Part shown: positions 33,923 to 43,269 of the stretch, piece by piece
Numbering within the stretch: the first letter of the stretch is position 1
How the letters are laid out: each line of letters opens with the position of its first letter
Origin: Ferrovibrio sp. MS7
GTDB lineage: Bacteria > Pseudomonadota > Alphaproteobacteria > Ferrovibrionales > Ferrovibrionaceae
Length of the DNA: 64,000 nucleotides
Reading direction: 5' to 3'
Assembly (NCBI RefSeq): GCF_038404985.1
Contig: NZ_JBBKBA010000001.1
Span: forward strand, 1,640,001-1,704,000
Translations under genes and position numbers: made by a program
The notes under the pieces: generated by a model
What the model saw: only the letters and a program-made list of their open reading frames with translations
What the model was told of the DNA's origin: nothing
Database searches by the model: none

Positions 33923-36022
33923 ATGAAACCGCCGCCGAAAAGCCTGCAGGACAATCCATGCCTCGGTGCCTGGCTGGCACTGGAACAGCCGGGCCGCGTC
34001 AGTCTGCGCAGCGGCAAGGTGGAGTTGGGGCAGGGTATTCATACTGCCCTGATCCAGATCGCTGCCGAAGAATTGAACCTGAAGCCTGAGTGCTTCGATC
34101 TGCAGCCATTGCTCACCAGCTCCGGCCCGGATGAATGGCTCACCGCCAGCAGCCAGTCGATTGAAAGCGGCGGTGCCGCCATACGCACAGCGGCCGCCTG
34201 CTTGCGCACATCCACTATTGCCATTGCCGCGTCGATGCTGAATGCCGATCCTGCCCAGTTGGATCTGGTCCAAGGCGAAGTGTGGCATGGCGATGTCGCC
34301 ACTGGCCATGATTTGTGGTCGCTGGCAGGCCGGATCGACTGGCAGCAGGACCTGCGTGACGGTTGGAGTGGTTGGCCTGCGACTATGCAGCGTTCGATCG
34401 GGCAGTCTCTGCCGCGCCGTGATCTGCCGCACATCATTGCCGGCGGTGGATTCCTGCAGGACCTGCAGCTACCGGGCATGTTGCATGGCCGCGTGCTGCA
34501 TCCACCCGCTCATGGCGCGGTGCTTGAGAATTTGCCGGAGATGGCTTTCAAGGCACGTTTTGCCGAGCAATGCCGGCTACTGCGGCGGCGTGATTTCCTT
34601 GCTGTTGTTGCCGATAGCGAAACCCTGGCTCGACAGGCGGCTGACTATCTCGGCCCACGGCTGCGCTGGCGGCAAGCCGAGATTGTCATACCGGAAGATA
34701 TTGCCCCATGGTTACAGGCGCAGCCTGCGCAAACGATGCGTGATGATCCGGTGTCAACCGGTCCGGGCATTGCTCCGCATGCAGCCACCTATTCGCGCAG
34801 CTTCCTGTTGCATGGTTCTATTGCGCCTAGCTGTGCTGTGGCTATGCGCGGTGGCGGCGGACTGCATATCTGGACACACAGCCAAGGGGTTTTCCCGCTG
34901 CGCAGCCAGCTTGTCCGCGTCCTGGGCTTGCCGGCAGAGGAGATCGTGCTGGAGCATCGCCCAAGCGCGGGCTGTTATGGCCATAATGGTGCCGATGATG
35001 TGGCGCTGGAGGCTGCCCTTCTGGCGGAAGCATTCCCTGGCCGGCCGGTCCGCGTGTTGTGGAGCCGGGCGGATGAAATGGCCGCCACCTGCGGCTCGGC
35101 GATGGCGATCAGCCTGCAGGCGGGCATGGATGCCTCGGGCCGGATCGGACCATGGCGGGCCGAGGTCTGGAGTGGCACTCATTCCAGCCGGCCGGGCGCC
35201 GGCGGTGACGTCAATCTCAGCGCCGCCGCTGCGTGCGATGCGGCTTTTGTACCGAAGGCAATCAGCGATGTCGCCGATGCGGTGGGCGGCGGTGCCATGC
35301 GCAATATTGCGCCCCTTTATGATCTGCCATCGATCAGCGTGCGGCACCACCTTCTGCCGCAATTACCGCTGCGCACGTCATCGCTGCGGGCGCTTGGCGC
35401 ACAGCCGAATGTATTCGCCATCGAAGGTTTCATGGATGAACTAGCGGAACGGGCTGGTTGCGATCCATTGCATTTCCGCAAGCAGCATCTGAAGGATCCA
35501 CGCGCTCTCGCCGTGCTGGAGGGGGTGGCCGCCATGGCGGGATGGGAAGCCGATGCCAAAACTGGTATGGGCCGCGCGAAAGGCATCGGCTTCGCGCGTT
35601 ACAAGAACAAATCGGCTTATTGTGCCGTGGTGGTGGAGGTTGAGGTTGAAGAAATTGTGCAGGTGACGCGCGTGTGGTGCGTCGTCGATGCCGGACTTGT
35701 GATCAATCCCGATGGCGCAAGAAACCAGGTCGAAGGTGGTATCGTGCAATCGCTGAGCTGGTGCCTGAAGGAAACGGTGCGCAGCGATGGCGGTATGATC
35801 AGCAGTCGTGACTGGGACAGCTATCCGATTCTGCGTTTTTCAGAAGTGCCTGAAATCGAAACACGTTTTATCATAGACTGGGAGACGGAACCCCTGGGCG
35901 TCGGCGAGACATCACAGGGCCCAACAGCGGCAGCACTCGGCAATGCGGTCAGCCGTGCGCTGGGTACCCGGTTGCGTGCCCTGCCGTTCACGCGCGACCG
36001 GCTGCTGGCCGCCTTAGCCTGA
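33923..36022 (+). CDS. Molybdenum hydroxylase large subunit, IorB type
   Basis: A 699-aa molybdopterin-binding subunit of the two-subunit IorAB class (no FAD subunit), which oxidises N-heteroaromatics such as isoquinoline or nicotinate and passes electrons to a cytochrome or other carrier. The N-terminus reaches straight to the WLALEQPGRVSLRSGKVELGQGIHTALIQIAAEEL block, so the Tat leader of many IorB proteins is missing. Catalytic Glu662 lies in GVGETSQGP. No cytochrome domain is present, unlike NicB. It ends the five-gene operon. Confidence 0.88.
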   Translation: MKPPPKSLQDNPCLGAWLALEQPGRVSLRSGKVELGQGIHTALIQIAAEELNLKPECFDLQPLLTSSGPDEWLTASSQSIESGGAAIRTAAACLRTSTIAIAASMLNADPAQLDLVQGEVWHGDVATGHDLWSLAGRIDWQQDLRDGWSGWPATMQRSIGQSLPRRDLPHIIAGGGFLQDLQLPGMLHGRVLHPPAHGAVLENLPEMAFKARFAEQCRLLRRRDFLAVVADSETLARQAADYLGPRLRWRQAEIVIPEDIAPWLQAQPAQTMRDDPVSTGPGIAPHAATYSRSFLLHGSIAPSCAVAMRGGGGLHIWTHSQGVFPLRSQLVRVLGLPAEEIVLEHRPSAGCYGHNGADDVALEAALLAEAFPGRPVRVLWSRADEMAATCGSAMAISLQAGMDASGRIGPWRAEVWSGTHSSRPGAGGDVNLSAAAACDAAFVPKAISDVADAVGGGAMRNIAPLYDLPSISVRHHLLPQLPLRTSSLRALGAQPNVFAIEGFMDELAERAGCDPLHFRKQHLKDPRALAVLEGVAAMAGWEADAKTGMGRAKGIGFARYKNKSAYCAVVVEVEVEEIVQVTRVWCVVDAGLVINPDGARNQVEGGIVQSLSWCLKETVRSDGGMISSRDWDSYPILRFSEVPEIETRFIIDWETEPLGVGETSQGPTAAALGNAVSRALGTRLRALPFTRDRLLAALA

Positions 36023-36099
36023 CGGCGTGACCGGCAGCTTGCCGCAATTTCACGCAGCAACTGCCTGATTGCTGGGCTGCCGCAGAATGCGACATTTGC

Positions 36100-36142
36100 T
36101 TGACCATGCTGTGCTTGCAAACTAAACTAACCGGACAGTCAA
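36100..36142 (+). promoter_or_regulatory. Promoter with TetR-type palindrome, site C
   Basis: TTGACC (36100-36105), 17 bases, TAAACT (36123-36128) is a candidate promoter. ACTAACCGGACAGT (36126-36139) overlaps the -10 end; on the minus strand it reads ACTGTCCGGTTAGT, 12 of 14 identical to site A, including the adjacent TTG. The transcript would carry a leader of about 170 bases before the hydrolase start at 36314. Confidence 0.6.
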
Positions 36143-36313
36143 TTAAGTATGCAGTGGTGGTGCGGCCCTATCGCAGCTTGGAGACGGCTGCGGTGTTTGG
36201 TGAAGACGGCTGACACCAGGAAATTGCCATGTTGTGAATTGCGGCTTGGGTGTCGGGTTGTTGAGTATCGTGCTGCGGCTTCCTGGCTGCAGCCCGTTTC
36301 GGGGGTGAGGCAG

Positions 36314-38026
36314 ATGGGTGGCGTGAAAGGTGGCGCGAAGCCGGGTGCTGGCGTCGCGGACATGGTTTTTGAAAAAGACGTGCCGATCCAGGTCGGCGAT
36401 GGCACCGTGCTGCGTGCCAATGTCTACCGCCCGGCGCAGCCCGGGCGCTATCCCGTGGTGATGGCCATGGGCATCTACGGCAAGGACATCCACTTTGCCG
36501 ATGGTTATAAGCTGCAATGGGATGTGCTGAAGCGCATCTATCCGGGCGTGGATTCGGAAGGTACTTCCGGCGAACATCTGCGCTGGGAACTGGTGGATCC
36601 GGAGCGCTGGGTGCCAGCGGGTTATGTGGTGGTTGCCGTTGATTCGCGCGGCAGCGGCAAATCGCCGGGCTATCTCGATCCCTTCTCGCCGCGCGAAACA
36701 CAGGATTATTACGATGCCATCGAATGGGCCGGCGTGCAGCCCTGGTCGAATGGCAAGGTCGGTACCATCGGCATTTCCTATTACGGCATCAAGCAGTGGC
36801 AGGTGGCGTCGCTGCGACCGCCGCATCTGGCGGCAATCTGTGTCTGGGAAGGTGGCTCAGATCTTTATCGCGACTGGAGCCATCACGGCGGCATTTTCAG
36901 TCATCTCTTCCCTACCGCCTGGTATCCGCGCCAGGTGCTGCCAAATCAGCATGGCAACGCTGCCACGCATTACCGCGAGCGCGATACCGGCCAGCCGAAT
37001 ACCGGCGCGCCACTGAGTCCGGCAATGCTTGCCGGCAACCGCGCCGATCATCCGCGTGATCTGCTGGAGCATCCCCTGGATGATGCCTGGTACAGGGCGC
37101 GTTCGCCAAACCTGCCGCGCATCGATGTGCCGCTGCTCTCGGCGGGCAATTGGGGCGGTTCCGGCCTGCATCTGCGCGGCAATATCGAAGGTTTTCTGCG
37201 TGCCGGTTCGCAGCAGAAATGGCTGCAGCTTCATATTGGCACGCATTTCGAGAGTTTTTATCTGCCGGAATTCATCCAGCGCCAGCAGCGTTTCTTCGAT
37301 CACTTCCTGAAAGGTGAGGAAAACGGCTGGGACGATGAGGCTAGAATACGGCTGTTCATCCGCCGGCCCGATGGCGGCGCCTTCCGCACCGAAACGGAAT
37401 GGCCCTTGGCCCGCACGGCATGGACCCGCCTGCATCTCGATGCTGCCGGCAAAGCGCTAAAGGCTTCTCCGCCGCAGGTGGAAGCCAAGCTGAGCTATCG
37501 GTCGCTGGGCGAAGGCATCAGCTTCAGCACCGAGCCTTTCGTGCAGGAAACCGAATTCACCGGCCCGCTCAAGGCGCATCTCTGGGTCAGTTCCAGCACA
37601 ACGGATATGGACTTGTTCGTCACCCTGCGGCTATTCGATCCGGCCGGTGAGGAAGTGGTATTCACTGGCGCCAGCGATCTCACGCCGGTGGCGCGTGGCT
37701 GGCTACGAGCCTCGCATCGCAAGCAGGATGCGGCGATGACGCAGCCCTACCGGCCCTATCACAGCCACGACGAAATCCAGAAACTGACGCCTGGCGAAGC
37801 CTATGAACTGGACGTCGAAATCTGGCCGACCAGCATTGTCTGCCCGCCGGGCCATCGTCTGGTGCTGACGATTCAGGGCCGCGATTTCGAGGCTTGGGAT
37901 ATTCCCGGGCGCATCCTGCATAACAGTGAAGCGGATCGCCCACGCGCCGAGTTCGATGGCCTTTGCACCATCCTCACCGGCCCGGAACACGATTCCTACC
38001 TGCTGCTACCGAAGATCCCTGCCTGA
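36314..38026 (+). CDS. CocE/NonD-family serine hydrolase (X-Pro dipeptidyl-peptidase type)
   Basis: A 570-aa hydrolase. An N-terminal alpha/beta domain carries Ser155 in GISYYG, DSRGSGKSPG and the oxyanion region; a C-terminal jelly-roll domain (about 350-565) has the family TEFTGPLKAHLWVSSSTTDMDLFVTL stretch. Relatives hydrolyse cocaine-type esters, glutaryl amides and X-Pro amides. The start is uncertain: the frame opens at 36149, but GGTGAGG directly before the ATG at 36314 and the loss of family resemblance upstream favour 36314. First gene of a coupled operon with a third molybdenum hydroxylase. Confidence 0.84.
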   Translation: MGGVKGGAKPGAGVADMVFEKDVPIQVGDGTVLRANVYRPAQPGRYPVVMAMGIYGKDIHFADGYKLQWDVLKRIYPGVDSEGTSGEHLRWELVDPERWVPAGYVVVAVDSRGSGKSPGYLDPFSPRETQDYYDAIEWAGVQPWSNGKVGTIGISYYGIKQWQVASLRPPHLAAICVWEGGSDLYRDWSHHGGIFSHLFPTAWYPRQVLPNQHGNAATHYRERDTGQPNTGAPLSPAMLAGNRADHPRDLLEHPLDDAWYRARSPNLPRIDVPLLSAGNWGGSGLHLRGNIEGFLRAGSQQKWLQLHIGTHFESFYLPEFIQRQQRFFDHFLKGEENGWDDEARIRLFIRRPDGGAFRTETEWPLARTAWTRLHLDAAGKALKASPPQVEAKLSYRSLGEGISFSTEPFVQETEFTGPLKAHLWVSSSTTDMDLFVTLRLFDPAGEEVVFTGASDLTPVARGWLRASHRKQDAAMTQPYRPYHSHDEIQKLTPGEAYELDVEIWPTSIVCPPGHRLVLTIQGRDFEAWDIPGRILHNSEADRPRAEFDGLCTILTGPEHDSYLLLPKIPA

Positions 38027-38053
38027 TGCGCCCCTCATCCGCATGGTCCTGAC

Positions 38054-38914
38054 ATGAAGTTGTCTCGTCTCGAATACGCGCGCCCCGCCAGTGTGGCCGA
38101 AGCCATTGCCCTGCTGCAGGCCAATGAAGGTGCCAAGATCATTTCTGGCGGCCAGAGCCTGATGCCGGTGCTGGCTTTCCGCCTGGCGGCGCCGCCGCTG
38201 CTGGTGGATATCGGCGCCATTGAAGCGTTGCGTGGCATAGAGATCGCGGCGGCCGGTACCCGCCTTGGGGCACGGGTCCGCTGGTGCGAAATTGAGCGCG
38301 ATGTTGCTTTGCGCCAGGCGCAGCCATTACTGGTGGCGATGATTGATCAGGTGGCGCATTACCAGATTCGCAACCGGGGCACGGTTGGCGGCAGCTTGGC
38401 CCACGCCGATCCGGCGGCGGAAATGCCGGGCGTATCGGTGGTATGCGATGCTGTGTTGCATATCGTCGGGTCTGGCGGCAGCCGTGCCGTGCCGGCGGCG
38501 GATTTCTTCACCGGCCCGCTGCAGACCGTGCTGGCGGAAGATGAGGTGTTGGTGGCGGTCGACCTGCCGGCCTGGCCGGCAGCACGGCGCTGGGGCTTCG
38601 AGGAATTCGCGCTGCGTCGGGGTGATTTTGCCTTGGCCGGCGTTGCCGTGCATTACGATCGTGATGCGGCTGGTCAGGCGCGCCACGTCCATGTCGGCGT
38701 TATCGGTGCCGACGAAATGCCGCGTCGCCTGCATGATGTCGAGCAGGCGATGGAGGGCCAGAAGATCGATGCAGCATTGATTGCCTCGTCAGCGGCGCTT
38801 GCCGCCGCCAGCGTCAATCCGATGAGCGATCTGCATGCCGATGCGGAATACCGCCGGGCATTGGTGGCAACCCTCTTCGAGCGCGTGGTCCGCCGCGCCG
38901 AACAGTTGCAGTAA
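38054..38914 (+). CDS. Molybdenum hydroxylase, FAD-binding medium subunit (CoxM-like), copy 2
   Basis: A 286-aa FAD subunit. AGGQSL-type motif (ISGGQSLMPVLAFRLA, about residue 32), RNRGTVGGSLAHADPAAEMP (about residue 109) and the CO_deh_flav_C domain are all present. Gene order here is M-S-L, unlike the L-M-S order at 14241, so the two loci are not a simple recent duplication. Confidence 0.93.
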   Translation: MKLSRLEYARPASVAEAIALLQANEGAKIISGGQSLMPVLAFRLAAPPLLVDIGAIEALRGIEIAAAGTRLGARVRWCEIERDVALRQAQPLLVAMIDQVAHYQIRNRGTVGGSLAHADPAAEMPGVSVVCDAVLHIVGSGGSRAVPAADFFTGPLQTVLAEDEVLVAVDLPAWPAARRWGFEEFALRRGDFALAGVAVHYDRDAAGQARHVHVGVIGADEMPRRLHDVEQAMEGQKIDAALIASSAALAAASVNPMSDLHADAEYRRALVATLFERVVRRAEQLQ

Positions 38915-38924
38915 GGAACAAGCG

Positions 38925-39428
38925 ATGTCCGTGCAATTCACTTTGAATGGCAAGGCGGTGGAGTTCACCGGTGAAGCCCGCACCACTCTGTCTGATTGCG
39001 TGCGCCATCATTTCGGCAAGACCGGCACGCATGTCGGTTGCGAGCATGGTGTCTGCGGTGCCTGCACCGTGCTGGTGGATGGCGAGGCAGTGCGATCCTG
39101 CCTGATGCTGGCGGCGCAGGCCGGTGGTCACGAGGTGGTGACGGTGGAGGGGCTGTCGAATGACGACGAACTGTCGCCATTGCAGGCCGCCTTCCGCAAG
39201 CATCATGCATTGCAATGCGGGTTCTGCACGCCGGGCATCCTGACGACCGCACATGCCCTGCTGACCCATGAGCCGGATGCCGACGCAGAACGGATTCGCC
39301 ATGTTCTCTCTGGCAATATCTGCCGCTGCACCGGCTATCTGCCGATCATTGACGCAATCCTGGAGGCAAGGGCCGCCTATGCCAAGCCGGGCATTCAGGT
39401 GAAGTCCGACCAAGGAGAGCCGAAATGA
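38925..39428 (+). CDS. Molybdenum hydroxylase, [2Fe-2S] small subunit (CoxS-like), copy 2
   Basis: A 167-aa two-cluster ferredoxin-like subunit: CEHGVCGAC plus SC, CGFCTPGI and CRCTGY. The ATG at 38925 has AAGGA seven bases upstream; the frame opens at 38835 inside the FAD gene but the extension is not conserved. It overlaps the large-subunit gene by 4 bases. Confidence 0.94.
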   Translation: MSVQFTLNGKAVEFTGEARTTLSDCVRHHFGKTGTHVGCEHGVCGACTVLVDGEAVRSCLMLAAQAGGHEVVTVEGLSNDDELSPLQAAFRKHHALQCGFCTPGILTTAHALLTHEPDADAERIRHVLSGNICRCTGYLPIIDAILEARAAYAKPGIQVKSDQGEPK

Positions 39429-41752
39429 CGGTGCATGGCAGGGAATTCTCTGCGGCGGCGCCCGCCATCGGCCAGCCCATCAGCCGCGTCGAGGATCTGC
39501 GGCTGCTGCGTGGCAAGGGCCGCTATATCGACGATCTGTCGCTGCCCAATCAGGTTTTCGCCGTCATGCTGCGCAGCAGCGTGCCGCATGGTCGCATCAT
39601 TTCTATAGATGTGTCGGCAGCCCGGCGCATGCCTGGCGTGCATGCAGTGCTCACCGCAGCCGATATCGGGCTGCCGGTACCAAGCATTCCGGTGCGCTTG
39701 TTCCCGATACCTGAATATCTGCCGTTCCAGCAGCCGGTGATCGCCCAGGACAAGGTGCGTTACGTCGGTGAGCCCATCGCCATGGTGATCGCCGATAGCC
39801 CAGCCATCGGCGAGGACGCGTTGGAATTGATCGAAGTGGATATCGAGATGCTGCCCCCTGTGGCCGATCTCGAAGCCTCGCGCCGTGATCAAGCCCTGCT
39901 GGTCGAAGCCACCGGCTCGAACAAGTCGCATTTTTTCGAGGTCAGGAAAGGTGATGCCGAGGCGGCTTTCGCTGGCGCCGAATATACCAGGCGTGAGCGG
40001 CTCTATGTGCATCGCCATACCGGTGTCACCATGGAATTGCGTGGTTCGCTGGCACAGTGGGATGTCGAGCGCGGCCATATGACCGTATGGGGTGCCTCCA
40101 AGGTGCCGTTCGCCAATCGCCGTATTCTGGCCGCCACGATGGGCCTGCCGGAAGAAGCCGTCGATATGATCGAGGGTGACTCGGGCGGCAGCTATGGCGT
40201 GAAGGGCGAGTTCTTCCCTGAGGATTTCCTGGTTCCCTATGCGGCCAAATTGCTGGGCCGGCCAGTTAAATGGACCGAGGACCGCCGCGAACATCTGCTG
40301 GCTATCAGCCATGCCCGCGATATCGAGGCAGAGCTGGAGATTGCCTGCACCCGTGAAGGCCGTGTGCTCGCCATTCGTGGCGAAGTCTGGGCCAATATCG
40401 GCGCTTATATGCGCACGGCTGCGGTGATCACGCCGCGCAATGCCGGGCAGTTCATCTCCGGCCCTTATCAGGTCGAGCATGTGCATATAGACGTGGCGAT
40501 GCAGGTGTCGAACAAGTCGCCGTCCGGTACATACCGTGGCCCGGGCCGCTTTGAGGCGGATTTCTTCCGTGAGCGCCTGTTTGATCTTGTCGCCAAGGAT
40601 CTCGGCATCGATCCGGTGGAGTTCCGCCGTCGCAATCTGGTGCCCGAATCGGCGATGCCTTATCCGCTGCCGCAAACCGCGCCGGTGAACAATCCCACCG
40701 CGCTGGATAGTGGCGCCTATGAATTGCTGTTGGACCGCTGTCTCGCCGATGCCGGCTGGGCCGAGAAGCAGCATCTGCAGGGCAAGCTGGTTGATGGCCT
40801 GTATCATGGCCTGGCGGTGGCCTGTTTCATCGAAGGCGGCGCCGCTGGTCCGCGCGAATCCTCACGCATCGTGATCGAGGCCGATGGCATGGCGTCGGTT
40901 TATGTGGGTTCCTCCGGCGTCGGTCAGGGGGCGGAGACCATTCTGGCCCAGATCGCGGCCGATGCCCTTGATGTGCCTTATGACCGGGTGCGGATGTTCC
41001 TTGGCTCGACCACTTATGTGAAGGAGGGCTGGGGTTCCTACCATTCGCGCTCCACCGTGATGGGCGGTTCGGCGATCCTGCTGGCTGCGGAAGAGATCAA
41101 GCAGAAGCTGCGTGAGGCAGCGGCGATGCGGTTCAACTGTGCGCCTGATGAAGTGGACGTTACGCGTGGCGAGGTGCTGGCGCGCGATGGTCGGCGCTTG
41201 AGCTTTGCTGATCTGTCCTGTCAGGATATCAGCACAGAGGCGACCTTCCACAATCATCGCCATACCTATGCCTATGGCAGCCATGTGGCGCATGTGACAG
41301 TCGATCCCGGCACCGGACAGGTGACGGTGGTGGATTATGTCACCGTGGAAGATGCTGGCCGCGTCATCAATCCGCTGACCCTGCATGGCCAATCGATTGG
41401 CTCCATCGTGCAGGGCCTGGGCGGCACGCTGCTCGAGAATCTGGTCTACGATGAGAATGGCCAGATGCTGAGCGCGTCTTTCGCCGATTACCTGATGCCG
41501 CTGGCGACCGACTTTCCCAATATCCGTTCCACGGCCATCGGACTGCGGCCATCGCCATTCAATCCGCTGGGCGCCAAGGGCGCGGGCGAAGGCGGCACCA
41601 TTCCGGTTGGCGGCATCATTGCCAATGCGGTAGCCAATGCGCTTTCCAGTTTCGGCGTCGAGCCGATGGAACTACCGCTGACCCCGCCGCGCGTGTGGCG
41701 CATGATTCAAGCCGCCAGGCGCAAGCAACAGTCGATGGGAAGGACGGCGTGA
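39425..41752 (+). CDS. Molybdenum hydroxylase, molybdopterin-binding large subunit (CoxL-like), copy 2
   Basis: A 775-aa large subunit with Ald_Xan_dh_C domain (GKGRYIDDLSLPNQVFAVMLRSS), substrate-loop TYRGPGRFEADF in place of the CO dehydrogenase cysteine loop, and catalytic Glu722 in GAGEGG. It differs substantially from the subunit at 14241, so another substrate is likely. It overlaps its neighbours at both ends (ATGA), placing the following NMT1-type protein in the same transcript. Confidence 0.93.
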   Translation: MTVHGREFSAAAPAIGQPISRVEDLRLLRGKGRYIDDLSLPNQVFAVMLRSSVPHGRIISIDVSAARRMPGVHAVLTAADIGLPVPSIPVRLFPIPEYLPFQQPVIAQDKVRYVGEPIAMVIADSPAIGEDALELIEVDIEMLPPVADLEASRRDQALLVEATGSNKSHFFEVRKGDAEAAFAGAEYTRRERLYVHRHTGVTMELRGSLAQWDVERGHMTVWGASKVPFANRRILAATMGLPEEAVDMIEGDSGGSYGVKGEFFPEDFLVPYAAKLLGRPVKWTEDRREHLLAISHARDIEAELEIACTREGRVLAIRGEVWANIGAYMRTAAVITPRNAGQFISGPYQVEHVHIDVAMQVSNKSPSGTYRGPGRFEADFFRERLFDLVAKDLGIDPVEFRRRNLVPESAMPYPLPQTAPVNNPTALDSGAYELLLDRCLADAGWAEKQHLQGKLVDGLYHGLAVACFIEGGAAGPRESSRIVIEADGMASVYVGSSGVGQGAETILAQIAADALDVPYDRVRMFLGSTTYVKEGWGSYHSRSTVMGGSAILLAAEEIKQKLREAAAMRFNCAPDEVDVTRGEVLARDGRRLSFADLSCQDISTEATFHNHRHTYAYGSHVAHVTVDPGTGQVTVVDYVTVEDAGRVINPLTLHGQSIGSIVQGLGGTLLENLVYDENGQMLSASFADYLMPLATDFPNIRSTAIGLRPSPFNPLGAKGAGEGGTIPVGGIIANAVANALSSFGVEPMELPLTPPRVWRMIQAARRKQQSMGRTA

Positions 41753-42660
41753 TGCAGAAGCTGAAAGTCATCGTTTTCGAAGGTATGCAGAACCTGGCGA
41801 TCTTTGCGGCGCAAGCGCAAGGATATTTTGCGGCCGAGGGACTGGATATCGATCTCACTTTCACACCGGATTCCGGTGTGTTGCGCAATGGCCTGGCCGC
41901 CGGGGATTACGATATCGCGCATACGGCCGTGGACAATGCCATCGCCATGGTCGAGCTGGCCAAGGCAGATGTTGCCGTTGTGCTGGGCGGCGACAGTGGC
42001 TTCAACGCGCTGATGTTCCAGCCGGATGTCGGCTCGTTCGAGGATCTGCGTGGTCAGACCGTGCTGGTCGATGCACCTAACACCGCCTTCGCCCTGGTGC
42101 TGTATCGCATCATGGAACTGCATGGCCTTAAGCGCGGCGATTATGTGGCGCAGCCGGTGGGCGCCACGCCATTCCGCTTCAAGCGTATGCAGGAAGACCC
42201 TGCGGCACGGGCCTCGATCATGAACCTGCCATTCCGGATCCAGGCGCAGCGCGCCGGCCTGAAGCTGATCTGTGAAGCCATTGATGAAATCGGCCCGTAT
42301 CTGTCCACGGCTGGTTTTGTCATGCGGCCCTGGGCAGCGCGACATGAAGCAGCGCTTACAGCCTATTGCCGTGCCTATATCCGGGGCCTGCGCTGGGCGC
42401 TGGCGGCGGAGAATCAGGCGGCGGCCGTGGCATTGTTGGCCGAACGGCTGCGGCTTCCGGCCGATGTTGCCGCCGAAGGCTTTGCCATCGCCACAGCACC
42501 CGGCGGCATCGCTGTGGACGCAGAGATCGACATGGTCGGGCTTGGCAATGTGCTGCGGCTGCGCGCCGTGGTGGAAGGGCAGTGGGGCGGCGTGGCGCCG
42601 CCACCGGAGAATTATGTCGACCGGCATTTTCACGCGGCGGCACTGGCATCCTTGGGGTGA
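41752..42660 (+). CDS. NMT1/THI5-like ligand-binding protein without signal peptide
   Basis: A 302-aa protein with the NMT1/SsuA-type two-lobe fold: KVIVFEGMQNLAIFAAQAQGYFAAEGLDIDLTFTPDSGVLRNGLAAGDYDIAHTAVDNAI. Such proteins are normally exported importers' binding subunits, but here the fold starts at residue 3 with no signal peptide. The ATG overlaps the hydroxylase stop, and the upstream frame adds no leader. It may be a cytoplasmic sensor, a chaperone-like ligand carrier, or an enzyme of the THI5 type; alternatively, the export signal has been lost. No ABC genes adjoin it directly, although an NMT1-type importer starts at 43607. Confidence 0.8.
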   Translation: MQKLKVIVFEGMQNLAIFAAQAQGYFAAEGLDIDLTFTPDSGVLRNGLAAGDYDIAHTAVDNAIAMVELAKADVAVVLGGDSGFNALMFQPDVGSFEDLRGQTVLVDAPNTAFALVLYRIMELHGLKRGDYVAQPVGATPFRFKRMQEDPAARASIMNLPFRIQAQRAGLKLICEAIDEIGPYLSTAGFVMRPWAARHEAALTAYCRAYIRGLRWALAAENQAAAVALLAERLRLPADVAAEGFAIATAPGGIAVDAEIDMVGLGNVLRLRAVVEGQWGGVAPPPENYVDRHFHAAALASLG

Positions 42661-42735
42661 AGGGAATGGGAAGGTGCCGCCAGACATGCGGCGGCAACTG
42701 GCCTCGATATTAACGTGAGTGAGAAGGAGACTGTC

Positions 42736-43269
42736 ATGAGTGTCGCGCGTCATAAGCGCCCCCCTGAACTGGAGGGCATGTCGCTGGAGCAGATCATTGC
42801 CACCCATGTTGGCGAGTTCCGTAACAAGCGTGCCGATTGGGCCGCTTTCGAGGATGCCAAGATCGAGGGCTTCAAGCGGGCACAGCATCGCTTCATTGGT
42901 GCCGGCGGCTCTGGCAAGCATAACGATCCTACCGTTATTCCGGCGCGCAACATGACCCTGTCGATCATGTATGTCGAACCGGGCCAGGGTAATGCCGCGC
43001 ATACCCATGAGGTGGAAGAAGTGTTCTTCGTGCTCGATGGGCATCTCGATGTCTTCGTCGAGGATGAAGAAGGCAACCGCATTACCAAGCGTCTCGGTAA
43101 GTGGGATTGCATTTCCTGCCCGCCTGGCGTGATCCATGGGTATGAAAACAACAGCCTTGAGCGCGTCTACTTCCAGGTCATGCTGGGCCGTGCCAAGCCT
43201 GAGACCATGGGTTATGCGGATGACAGGCTGTTTCAGCGCCGCTCCGCGCACTTGTCTGAAACTGACTAA
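42736..43269 (+). CDS. Cupin-domain protein
   Basis: A 177-aa single-domain cupin. Motif 1 reads HTHEVEEVFFVLDGHLDVFVEDEEG (about residues 94-118) and motif 2 PPGVIHGYENN, with His/His/Glu/His metal ligands in place. The start at 42736 is fixed by AAGGAG six bases upstream; the in-frame GTG at 42715 precedes that site. Cupins in such operons can be ring-cleavage dioxygenases or isomerases, but this one is too general to assign. It is the last gene before a fresh promoter at 43415. Confidence 0.85.
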   Translation: MSVARHKRPPELEGMSLEQIIATHVGEFRNKRADWAAFEDAKIEGFKRAQHRFIGAGGSGKHNDPTVIPARNMTLSIMYVEPGQGNAAHTHEVEEVFFVLDGHLDVFVEDEEGNRITKRLGKWDCISCPPGVIHGYENNSLERVYFQVMLGRAKPETMGYADDRLFQRRSAHLSETD

